Assembly (NCBI GenBank): GCA_020050775.1
Contig: JAGVKC010000016.1
Span: forward strand, 1-7,472
Length of the DNA: 7,472 bases
Source of the DNA: Minisyncoccota bacterium
Lineage (GTDB): Bacteria; Patescibacteriota; Minisyncoccia; Phycocordibacterales; SBAW01
Direction: 5' to 3'
Below the pieces are notes generated by a model, which had not been told where the DNA came from, made no database searches, and saw only the letters and a program-made list of their open reading frames with translations. Below are positions 1 through 5,792 of the stretch, piece after piece. Position numbers and translations under genes: made by a program. Position 1 is the stretch's first letter. Every line of letters begins with the position of its first letter.

Positions 1-29
1 ATCACTTTTTTCTTGACGATATCTTGCAT
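1..29 (-). CDS. Possible start of a gene running off the left edge
   Basis: An ATG at 29-27 on the minus strand opens a frame (M-Q-D-I-V-K-K-K-V) that stays open to the window edge. It begins 2 nt after the TAG stop of the 74-aa membrane protein gene, the tight spacing expected within an operon. Only nine codons are visible, so no product can be named. If the operator upstream at 292-320 really binds a copper sensor, this gene would be a co-regulated candidate, for instance for metal efflux. That is speculation from position only. Confidence 0.35.
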
Positions 30-31
30 AG

Positions 32-256
32 CTACTCGTCGCGTTTGCCCGTGAGCGCCCCGCCCTTATGCGCGAAGTGATCGAGGTAGCCAATAATCGC
101 GATGAGCGCTTCGGACATGGAAAAAAGGATCCACGCGCTTGGATCCAAGCCAAACACCAACTGCCCTGTGAGTAGAGAGACCACCGCAGCAATGTGAGCC
201 AACAATGCGAACGTTGCAAAGAGCCACGCACCGTATATCGCGATCTTTGTTCTCAT
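32..256 (-). CDS. Small two-helix membrane protein, unknown function
   Basis: A 74-aa hydrophobic protein that I do not recognise. It has two predicted membrane segments (about residues 8-30 and 42-58), a short loop between them, and a charged C-terminal tail (H60, H63, K64, ending K-R-D-E). No catalytic motif is visible. The ATG at 256 has no Shine-Dalgarno sequence. It is the first gene behind the promoter at 292-320 and would have a leader of about 30 nt. The palindrome in that promoter resembles a copper-sensor (CsoR-type) operator, so metal-dependent expression is possible but only inferred. Another frame starts 2 nt after its stop, suggesting it is the first gene of an operon that continues leftwards. 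Confidence 0.6.
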   Translation of the reverse strand: MRTKIAIYGAWLFATFALLAHIAAVVSLLTGQLVFGLDPSAWILFSMSEALIAIIGYLDHFAHKGGALTGKRDE

Positions 257-291
257 GTAGATTAAAAATTACGAATAACTACTATGTTCAT

Positions 292-320
292 AGAATACCC
301 CTAGGGGGTGTTCACGTCAA
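292..320 (-). promoter_or_regulatory. Promoter with CsoR-like operator palindrome in its spacer
   Basis: On the minus strand a -35 box TTGACG (320-315) and a -10 box TATTCT (297-292) are separated by exactly 17 bp. An inverted repeat centred on 303 covers 293-313, with arms GAA-x-ACCCC and GGGGT-x-TTC around a TAG centre. Nine of ten arm positions pair. It fills most of the spacer and part of the -10. GC-rich C-run/G-run palindromes of this kind are typical of CsoR/RcnR (DUF156) metal sensors, and a repressor bound here would block polymerase. MerR-type activation is less likely because those spacers are usually 19-20 bp. No CsoR gene is visible in the window. The promoter would serve the 74-aa gene; transcription should start near 285. 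Confidence 0.6.
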
Positions 321-905
321 GTTCGCTTGGAAACGCCGATGTGCGTGTGGAAAAAGGTATTTAGCCATGTCGTAAACCCCGAAGGCTATAAAAAAGGCGG
401 CTGCAACGTCGATGCTGTAATGCAGGTACCCCATCAGTACGATTATCGCGAAGAACACGGAAAGCGTCAGAAAGGAATACCGAATGGGTGGTATATGCCA
501 GAATACAAGCGCCAGTAAAAAAGTAGCGCCGACGTGTCCTGAAAAGAAGAGGTCCGCCCCGCCGAATATTTTGGTCACAAGTTCAAAGGCATCGAGAGGA
601 ATTCGGGTAGGAAAAGGGCCGACATGAGTTAACGTAACGAATATCGACCGGATAAAGTACAAGAGAGACAGAGCATATAGTACGAATGCTATGCTCGCAG
701 GTCTGCGTAAGCATACAATCGCGGTATAGATAATTGTAAAAAGTGTCCCAACAATAAGCAGAGCTTCTACATCAAATGCAGGAATATTAGAAAGGACCAG
801 GTCGGCTACAGGATTGCTTGCGTTCTTGGTTGCGTACGCAGCTGCTACAAAGTTAGCTCCCACGCTCAATACGAAGAGTACCGATGGCAGAAATAGAGTC
901 TTCAT
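312..905 (-). CDS. PAP2-like integral membrane phosphatase/phosphotransferase
   Basis: A 197-aa protein with about six hydrophobic segments. The signature is that of the PAP2 superfamily, closest in layout to the PAP2-like C-terminal domain of sphingomyelin-synthase-like proteins: F-S-G-H at 121-124 and H-Y-S-I-D-V at 162-167, with H124, H162 and D166 as the expected catalytic triad; R86 may help bind phosphate. Such enzymes remove or transfer phosphate-containing head groups on lipids, undecaprenyl pyrophosphate or similar carriers at the outer membrane face. The exact substrate cannot be read here. The start codon shares ATGA with the stop of the sortase gene (4-nt overlap), so the two are translationally coupled and probably share the sortase promoter. 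The TGA stop lies inside the CsoR-like operator of the next gene. Confidence 0.75.
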   Translation of the reverse strand: MKTLFLPSVLFVLSVGANFVAAAYATKNASNPVADLVLSNIPAFDVEALLIVGTLFTIIYTAIVCLRRPASIAFVLYALSLLYFIRSIFVTLTHVGPFPTRIPLDAFELVTKIFGGADLFFSGHVGATFLLALVFWHIPPIRYSFLTLSVFFAIIVLMGYLHYSIDVAAAFFIAFGVYDMAKYLFPHAHRRFQANLT

Positions 906-1558
906 GAGCCCAATAGTATACCCTCCACCACTTCTTCAAGAACCGCTGTCACGATGAAGCGGTCTTCTTTTTTAGCGAAGGTGTTGCAGGTGACCAACTT
1001 AAGGTATTTGCCGTCTTGCGGCAGCGAAACGGAATCCGACATGGCATTTGCCTGCTCAAGACCAGTCACCCGGTAACGGTATTCGGTCGCGCCGGAATAG
1101 ACGCTTATAACCTCCCCTACCTGGAGTTTTTGTATGTTGTTGAAGGTTTTATAAAAGCGGTTACTCACGAATGGGAGATAGCTTGAGTGTCCAAATAGCA
1201 GTATGGTTCCATTTTCACCGAGCCGAGCTGATGTCGGATAGCGCACCGCGCCTTTGAGAAGTGCTTTATCAAGGATTTCGATGTCCGTACCTGCAGGGTT
1301 GACCACCGGCGCGTCAAGGCCGATCGCACCCGCAACTATTCGCACCGGGAGTTCCACTTGTGCCGAGGCAGTAAGCGCCTCTTGTGGCACAGAAGGAATA
1401 TCTGAGGAAACTACTTCATTACTATCCGGCGTTGCACCGACGAGCGCGAGAAAACCCAGCGTCAGCATAAACAGGGTAAGAAACACGAATGAGAAAGTGA
1501 TACACTTTCCCACTACATTCGTTTGTGTTCCAGGTGATGCCGCCATGCTTTTTGTCAT
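902..1558 (-). CDS. Sortase (class D/E-like transpeptidase)
   Basis: A 218-aa membrane-anchored cysteine transpeptidase. There is an N-terminal signal anchor at about residues 19-41, a linker, then a sortase domain. The catalytic set is complete: H124 in L-F-G-H-S-S, C191 in L-V-T-C-N-T-F and R200 in E-D-R-F-I-V. Sortases cleave C-terminal sorting signals and attach proteins to the cell surface or to pilin subunits. No substrate with a sorting signal is visible in the window. I chose the ATG at 1558 rather than the in-frame ATG at 1588: the latter lies directly after the -10 hexamer, upstream of the expected transcription start, while 1558 is preceded by AAGAGGAG at 1577-1570. The gene overlaps the PAP2-like gene by 4 nt. 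Confidence 0.9.
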   Translation of the reverse strand: MTKSMAASPGTQTNVVGKCITFSFVFLTLFMLTLGFLALVGATPDSNEVVSSDIPSVPQEALTASAQVELPVRIVAGAIGLDAPVVNPAGTDIEILDKALLKGAVRYPTSARLGENGTILLFGHSSYLPFVSNRFYKTFNNIQKLQVGEVISVYSGATEYRYRVTGLEQANAMSDSVSLPQDGKYLKLVTCNTFAKKEDRFIVTAVLEEVVEGILLGS

Positions 1559-1569
1559 AGTATATTTCG

Positions 1570-1584
1570 CTCCTCTTAGGAGGA
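1570..1584 (-). promoter_or_regulatory. Sortase ribosome binding site within a small hairpin
   Basis: The sequence AAGAGGAG (1577-1570) is the ribosome binding site for the sortase ATG at 1558 (11-nt spacing) and decides that start. Its GAGGA part can pair with TCCTC at 1584-1580 across a 4-nt CTAA loop. If the transcript begins at or above 1584 this hairpin would mask the site. If it begins at about 1582 the stem is only partial, so control by folding is uncertain. Confidence 0.45.
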
Positions 1585-1588
1585 ACAT

Positions 1589-1617
1589 ATTATAACCCGC
1601 CTGGGTGTAATTGTCAA
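1589..1617 (-). promoter_or_regulatory. Perfect consensus sigma70-type promoter of the sortase operon
   Basis: On the minus strand TTGACA (1617-1612) is followed after exactly 17 bp by TATAAT (1594-1589). Both boxes match the housekeeping sigma consensus at every position. Transcription should start near 1582, leaving a leader of about 24 nt before the sortase ATG at 1558. The strength of the match suggests high constitutive transcription of the sortase-PAP2 pair. Confidence 0.85.
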
Positions 1618-1675
1618 AATCGTCATAGCCGGCCTTGTGACCCGGACTTTATATGCTAGAGTAGGAACATTATCT

Positions 1676-2206
1676 ATGGGAGGAGATTTTAAAGTAATCG
1701 CTGGGATTTTAGCTCTTACCGTAGTTGTTTTTGTGGGAGGGATTTTGTGGTATGCCGCCCAGAGTGCCGATGAGCGGGCGAAGCTCGCCATGCCCTTGCT
1801 AGGTGAAAAGATGCCTGATCAGGGAGGTCTGCACATAGCACAAGGTGCAGAACACGAACCGTACAACTCTAATCCTCCGACCTCGGGTCCCATGTGGGGT
1901 AGTGTGGCGGGTCCCGGTGTAAAATCCGAGCAAGTGCCTGACGAGCTCGTATTGCACAGTATGGAACACGGAGCCGCAGTTGTGTGGTACAGGAGTGACC
2001 TGCCAAAAACAGATGTCGAAAAGATAACCGTCGCATTTAATGCTGCCTCTGGAAAGAAAATCATGTCGCCGCGCGCTGGCTTGGACGTACCGGTAGCGCT
2101 CGCTTCCTGGAACTATCTTTTGAGGCTTGACTCGATTGACGAGGCGAAGGTAACCGAATTCATCAATACCAACAACGACCGCTCACCCGAGAAGGGCCAA
2201 ATCTAA
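1676..2206 (+). CDS. DUF3105 family membrane-anchored protein
   Basis: A 176-aa protein with a signal anchor at about residues 7-27 and an exported DUF3105-type domain. Family hallmarks are visible: G-L-H (H53), then H60 and Y63 followed by N-P-P-T-S-G at 66-71, then H94-S-M-E-H98-G-A with W104-Y. The family has conserved histidines and often sits near thiol-redox genes in actinobacteria and CPR bacteria; its biochemical role is unknown. In many members the S-G-P motif is followed by His; here Met (M73) takes that place. The ATG at 1676 is chosen because AGGA at 1663-1666 lies 9 nt upstream. A GTG at 1637 would add 13 residues but has no such signal. The gene is divergent from the sortase and ends 8 nt from the convergent 501-aa gene. 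Confidence 0.8.
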   Translation: MGGDFKVIAGILALTVVVFVGGILWYAAQSADERAKLAMPLLGEKMPDQGGLHIAQGAEHEPYNSNPPTSGPMWGSVAGPGVKSEQVPDELVLHSMEHGAAVVWYRSDLPKTDVEKITVAFNAASGKKIMSPRAGLDVPVALASWNYLLRLDSIDEAKVTEFINTNNDRSPEKGQI

Positions 2207-2214
2207 TTACATTT

Positions 2215-3720
2215 TTACGCCCCGCAACCCGCTCCGCCTTGTTGGCGCGGTATCAAGTTGAGTTCAGCAACTTTTTTAGCGACCGTACCTGACCACCCGG
2301 TGACGGATGAGAAATCCTTTCCCATCACGACCTTCGGGTCAACATTCTCCCAATCGGTGTTTTTAACTGCCTTGAAGTACAAGGCCGTCTGTAGATAGGT
2401 ATCTGGGTACCAGAATGAGTTGAACGCAAGCGCTTCGCGGTACAGTTCGTCCTCGGTTAATCCCTGTGATACACCGAGCTCAATAAGGCCAAGGAGCGCC
2501 GAGCCATGATTGCAGTCTTGGAAGAACGTCGAGTTGTTGCAACAGGGCCGGTAGGTGTTCTCAGCAACAAGCACAACTAACGCCTCCTGCTCGGGCGTAA
2601 GTGGTACGATAGAGAACTTGTTGAAGTACGCGCCGCCATTTTGCTCTTTCCCCAACGTCCATCCGCCGGTCGAGGCAAAGTTGTTCACATTCTTTCCGGC
2701 GATAGGGCTTTTGTTATTGGCAACCATGGTGTTTGAGAGACCGAGCGGCCACAGCAGGTTGATGTAATAATTGGCGTTCGCCGCCGTAAGCAGTATCGGC
2801 TTTGGCGAAGCACTGGTGAGCACGTCTTTAAGCTCAGTTGGCAAGCCCCCTTGCGCCTTATAGAGCGCAGCGAACTTTTCTTTATCGATGACGCCGTTTT
2901 GGGCGAGTTTGGGTATGGCGCCCTGGAGGGCAATTTTACTTTGGAACCCCTTTGCCGGAAGCACTTTGGCTGACACCTCGTCGAAAAGTTTCGTGTCAGC
3001 TGCTGCCCCATTAACTTTTTGCACCGTCGTGTAATTAGGATTTAAGCGCGTATTTACGATGAGCTTGGCAACTGCGGGGTCGGTCTTAAGCATGTTGAGC
3101 CCCATAGCGCCGAGCAGTATCACGAGTCCCAGAAGTGCGGGCAGAAGAGGCCTGTCTTTTTCCTTAAACGAAGGGTCTTTGGGCGCGGGGCACGTACCAT
3201 CGGCGCAGGCTTGCTTTAATGAGTGCATGTCGCGCAGTAGGAGCCACGTCGAGAGTCCAAGTAAGGCGACTGAAAGAATTTTTAGCTCAAGCCCTCCGAG
3301 CGGAAATGCGGCCACACCCCCGGCGATGCCGAGCGCGGCGAGTATGGTCGAACCGCACATCGGGCAGGCGGAAGCGACAAGCCCCACGATGGAGCCCACT
3401 CCAGCCGCTCCCTGCTCTTTTGCACTGCTCCTCCACTTTGGCACGCCCCATTTTCTGATGCGGTATGCAAGAAGCGCGGCATTGACACCAAACAGCGCAA
3501 TCGCTGCGGCAGTGAAAACCATATACGGCCAAAAGTACAGCGGGCGGTCGTAGGTGGAGAGAATCAGCATGTCTATCGAGGAATTGAGACGCAGGCCCCA
3601 ATAGAGGAGAAGGAAGAACGCCAAGGAAGCCGCGATGCCTATGAGCGCAAACAGCGTTCGAGTGAGGAGTGGAATGTCCTCCGCCTTCAGCTCGTCATTG
3701 TGATGAGTCGTATGCGTCAT
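2215..3720 (-). CDS. CxxCG membrane module fused to a Cys-rich exported domain
   Basis: A large protein of unknown function (501 aa from the ATG at 3720; 508 aa from an in-frame ATG at 3741, and neither has a clear ribosome binding site; numbering here uses the 508-aa form). The N-terminal half has five membrane segments (about 27-51, 71-95, 114-143, 150-170, 199-216). The third carries A-C-P-M-C-G (C126, C129), and the stretch to 170 matches the CxxCG protein encoded at 4994-4449. A loop holds a second pair, C177 and C184. From 217 on, a domain of about 290 residues, predicted outside the membrane, contains R-P-C-C at 398-401, D-C-N-H at 409-412 and C506. CC...C-x-H could bind metal or form disulfides. 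It starts 1 nt after the DUF2933-like gene stop and is the last gene of the operon. A membrane redox or metal-transfer protein is plausible but unproven. Confidence 0.75.
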   Translation of the reverse strand: MTHTTHHNDELKAEDIPLLTRTLFALIGIAASLAFFLLLYWGLRLNSSIDMLILSTYDRPLYFWPYMVFTAAAIALFGVNAALLAYRIRKWGVPKWRSSAKEQGAAGVGSIVGLVASACPMCGSTILAALGIAGGVAAFPLGGLELKILSVALLGLSTWLLLRDMHSLKQACADGTCPAPKDPSFKEKDRPLLPALLGLVILLGAMGLNMLKTDPAVAKLIVNTRLNPNYTTVQKVNGAAADTKLFDEVSAKVLPAKGFQSKIALQGAIPKLAQNGVIDKEKFAALYKAQGGLPTELKDVLTSASPKPILLTAANANYYINLLWPLGLSNTMVANNKSPIAGKNVNNFASTGGWTLGKEQNGGAYFNKFSIVPLTPEQEALVVLVAENTYRPCCNNSTFFQDCNHGSALLGLIELGVSQGLTEDELYREALAFNSFWYPDTYLQTALYFKAVKNTDWENVDPKVVMGKDFSSVTGWSGTVAKKVAELNLIPRQQGGAGCGA

Positions 3721-3721
3721 A

Positions 3722-3928
3722 TTATTTTTCAGATTCAACATATTTTTTTTTCATTGTAGTTGCCATGAATATCATCGAGAGCGGGCAGAGAGCTAATAGC
3801 AAGAGCGGTGCAACCGCCAGCGCTTGCGCAGGCGAGAGCACAAAAAACAGAACGACGCCGACCGCAACAAGCGCCACGAGTATTTTCCAATTGTAACACA
3901 TCGCGAATAATTTAGGTAGATTATTCAT
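3722..3928 (-). CDS. DUF2933-like small membrane protein
   Basis: A 68-aa protein with one or two hydrophobic segments (about 16-32 and 36-56). The stretch P-L-L-L-L-A-L-C-P-L-S-M-I-F-M (41-55) resembles the C-terminal core of DUF2933 proteins, which are common in heavy-metal resistance islands. The usual histidines around and after this core are absent; C11, C48, M52, M55 and M59 are the only soft metal ligands. The ATG at 3928 overlaps the previous gene by 8 nt. An alternative ATG at 3901 (M-C-Y-N-W-K) would remove nine residues and fits the usual N-terminus of such proteins. The stop lies 1 nt before the ATG of the next gene. The role is unknown; an accessory to metal handling is inferred from family and context. 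Confidence 0.65.
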   Translation of the reverse strand: MNNLPKLFAMCYNWKILVALVAVGVVLFFVLSPAQALAVAPLLLLALCPLSMIFMATTMKKKYVESEK

Positions 3929-4445
3929 ACCGTATCTCTATGTTGTCACCGTCTTTAACCTGATAATTTTCGAACTCGGTGTTTTCTTTGCCGTTGACGA
4001 GCATTTTCACCGTACCCCCCGCTCCTTTGCAGTACTCAAAAATGCAATCTTTGTTGAAGGTCTTACCCCAAATGCTAAAAAAAGCACTGAGAGTGACATC
4101 ATCTTTCGTAACCGGCCCTTCCATGACTTCCCAGTGGATTTGGCCCGAGGCGTCATGAGTATGCATGTTAGCCATCATCATCATTAAATCATAGTATTTT
4201 TGTCCGGCGTACTGCATGCCGATGCCAACGTTCGGCGGCACGACTTGCGGCTGCCCTTTGATGGTGACCGAGAGTACTGGGTGCCAGTGAATACCAACAG
4301 AGGAGACGACATCGCCCGAAGCAGCTTGCGGAGTCGTACTCGCTGTCATTTGTGTAGAGGGAGTGCCGGAGTTTCTTGGCAGCAGAAATACGATGCCTAT
4401 CCCGACTATTGCTACCAAGCCTATGAGTATTGTTTTTATGTTCAT
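3921..4445 (-). CDS. Exported HWHP/MHTHD His-Met-rich protein, unknown function
   Basis: A 174-aa protein with a signal anchor at residues 5-22, a low-complexity Ser/Thr/Pro linker (24-45) and an exported domain. Conserved-looking elements are H-W-H-P at 53-56, a cluster M-M-M-M-A-N-M-H-T-H-D at 88-98, H104 in G-Q-I-H-W-E, a Cys pair C134/C139, and a C-terminal V-K-D-G-D-N-I-E-I-R-Y segment of beta-grasp-like appearance. Similar HWHP...HTHD...H proteins occur, from memory, in CPR bacteria and in Thaumarchaeota, often beside disulfide-forming genes. The His and Met ligands suggest an extracytoplasmic metal site, copper being the natural guess; this is inference. It starts 3 nt after the CxxCG gene and overlaps the DUF2933-like gene by 8 nt, placing it firmly in the operon. 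Confidence 0.75.
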   Translation of the reverse strand: MNIKTILIGLVAIVGIGIVFLLPRNSGTPSTQMTASTTPQAASGDVVSSVGIHWHPVLSVTIKGQPQVVPPNVGIGMQYAGQKYYDLMMMMANMHTHDASGQIHWEVMEGPVTKDDVTLSAFFSIWGKTFNKDCIFEYCKGAGGTVKMLVNGKENTEFENYQVKDGDNIEIRYE

Positions 4446-4448
4446 ACG

Positions 4449-4994
4449 TTATGATGTTGCGTTAGTACTATCACACACGGGCGGTTGCAGTATCTGGCGC
4501 CCCAAGAGATATGTCGCCACGAGAAGCAAAAGGACCCCGAGGATACCAAACTCACCGCCTCGCAGCGGCAGCGCGGCGACAGCACTCGCGCCAACCGCCG
4601 TACCGAGTATCGCACTTAAGATGAGGGGACCGCAGGCTGCGCATCCTATCCCCATAACGCCTGAGAAGATGCCGGTGAGCCCCGCGAATGACCCTTTCCA
4701 CACGATTCCTCCGCTTTTTAGCAGGTAGGTTATCAGGGCGACGTTTACTCCGGAGAGCACTGCAATAAGAATAAGGTACGTGGCGGTGAGCGATGCGAAG
4801 TTAGTGGCGACTCCGCCGAGTAACTGCACAGTAAGCGACATCTTGCTCTCAAGGGCGACTGACGGATCCGTCCATACAGAGAATAAAAGCGATTTATTGG
4901 GGAGCAGCGTCGCCGATGCAAACACGAGCAATCCGGTAACAGTCGCCAGTGCAGCATACAGGGGATTTTTTACGATGTTCGCAAAGTTCCTCAT
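4449..4994 (-). CDS. Four-helix membrane protein with intramembrane CxxCGP motif
   Basis: A 181-aa integral membrane protein. Segments lie at about 11-31, 70-92, 102-140 (probably a bent or double helix) and 147-165. The third contains G-C-A-A-C-G-P (C118, C121) followed by L-I-L-S-A-I-L-G, then P-L-R-G-G-E and a last helix; C174 lies near the C-terminus. The CxxCGP helix recalls MerT-type mercury transporters and DsbD/CcdA-like thiol carriers, but no established family can be assigned. It would suit electron or metal transfer across the membrane to the DsbA-like partner. I set the start at 4994, 1 nt after the DsbA stop; the open frame extends upstream to 5330, but that part is antiparallel-free, same-strand overlap with the DsbA gene and reads as Arg/Ser-rich nonsense. 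A paralogous module is present in the gene at 3720-2215. Confidence 0.75.
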   Translation of the reverse strand: MRNFANIVKNPLYAALATVTGLLVFASATLLPNKSLLFSVWTDPSVALESKMSLTVQLLGGVATNFASLTATYLILIAVLSGVNVALITYLLKSGGIVWKGSFAGLTGIFSGVMGIGCAACGPLILSAILGTAVGASAVAALPLRGGEFGILGVLLLLVATYLLGRQILQPPVCDSTNATS

Positions 4995-4995
4995 A

Positions 4996-5730
4996 TCATT
5001 TTTGCTGCAGCGCGATATCAATGAGTGCCTTAACAGCAGAGTACGGCTGCCCACCGGCGAGAGAATACTTCTTACCGTTCGGAGCCACCACGATACTCCA
5101 CGGCGTGCCAGTCCCCCCAATGGCGATAGCGTTCTGATAGTTATCTTCGATATGCTTGTCATACTTACCGCTTCCAAGACAGGACGCGAATGTTGATTCA
5201 TCGAGGCCCAACTCCTGGGCGATCTGCGGCAGAACGGTCGCGATATCAGTATTGTCGTTTGATGGCGTGAGCTCAAAGAAACGGTCGGCGAATTTCCAGA
5301 AGGCGTTCGGACCTCCAAGCTCGTTTGCACACTCGGACGCCGCGGCTTCCTTGCGCGCCTTGGTGTGGATTTGGTAGAGCGGAAAGTGCCGGTATACCCA
5401 TGCTACTTTTCCATCCTTGCCATACTCGCTCATGATGCGATTCATGGTTTGTTGAAAAACTTTGCAGAACGGACACTCAAAATCAGAATACTCTATGACC
5501 TTAACTAATGCATCGGGATTTCCAAGAATGTGATCCTCCGCCGTTATGGGCCGCAGAGCATCGAGGTTTTCAACGCCAATCGCTCCGGTCTGCGGCGCTT
5601 GAGAGATTGCATTGCCGCCGACTATATCCACAGGCCCGTTCTTTAGCAGAATTCCTGCAGCGATAAAGACGCCGGCGATGACGACAGCGGCAGGAATGGC
5701 GTAATTTGGTTTCTTTAATTCAGATTCCAT
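4996..5730 (-). CDS. Membrane-anchored DsbA-like thiol-disulfide oxidoreductase
   Basis: A 244-aa protein of the DsbA/Thioredoxin_4 type. It has an N-terminal membrane anchor at about residues 11-28, a linker, and a thioredoxin-fold domain from about 60. The active site is C-P-F-C at 86-89 in E-Y-S-D-F-E-C-P-F-C. The cis-proline loop is G-T-G-T-P (P210). C134 and C184 lie in the helical insertion and could form a second, structural disulfide. Such proteins make or reshuffle disulfides in exported proteins and need a membrane partner for reoxidation or reduction. No DsbB or VKOR gene is visible; the CxxCG protein starting 1 nt downstream is the obvious candidate partner (inference). The ATG at 5730 has no strong ribosome binding site. 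Confidence 0.92.
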   Translation of the reverse strand: MESELKKPNYAIPAAVVIAGVFIAAGILLKNGPVDIVGGNAISQAPQTGAIGVENLDALRPITAEDHILGNPDALVKVIEYSDFECPFCKVFQQTMNRIMSEYGKDGKVAWVYRHFPLYQIHTKARKEAAASECANELGGPNAFWKFADRFFELTPSNDNTDIATVLPQIAQELGLDESTFASCLGSGKYDKHIEDNYQNAIAIGGTGTPWSIVVAPNGKKYSLAGGQPYSAVKALIDIALQQK

Positions 5731-5755
5731 AGTCTTAATGTAGCCAGCACAAGGG

Positions 5756-5783
5756 CCTCAACCACGAAGTAAGGTGGTCGAGG
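5756..5783 (-). terminator. Ten-bp intergenic hairpin, possible terminator or attenuator
   Basis: The sequences 5756-5765 (CCTCAACCAC) and 5774-5783 (GTGGTCGAGG) form an inverted repeat with an 8-nt loop. In minus-strand RNA all ten positions pair (one G-U); in plus-strand RNA one A-C mismatch remains, so the minus strand is the likelier user. It lies 9 nt after the stop of the 136-aa gene and 25 nt before the DsbA-like gene. No T-run follows, so classical intrinsic termination is doubtful. It may instead reduce read-through, stabilise an mRNA end or mark a processing point. Confidence 0.45.
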
Positions 5784-5792
5784 TATATTCAG

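Noticed and set aside
1254..1595. Plus-strand frame opposite the sortase gene, and similar frames opposite other genes (327-518, 3059-3553, 4363-4728, 4780-5196, 7101-7451)
   Set aside because: They are antisense to genes with clear family motifs and have no pattern of their own.
1635..1657. Plus-strand promoter for the DUF3105 gene (TTGTGA ... TATGCT)
   Set aside because: The spacing is only 11 bp, too short for a sigma70-type promoter; no better pair of boxes was found.
4995..5330. N-terminal extension of the CxxCG protein frame (293 aa in all)
   Set aside because: It lies on the same strand as the DsbA-like gene in another frame and reads as Arg/Ser-rich nonsense without any family pattern; the ATG at 4994, 1 nt after the DsbA stop, is the natural start.
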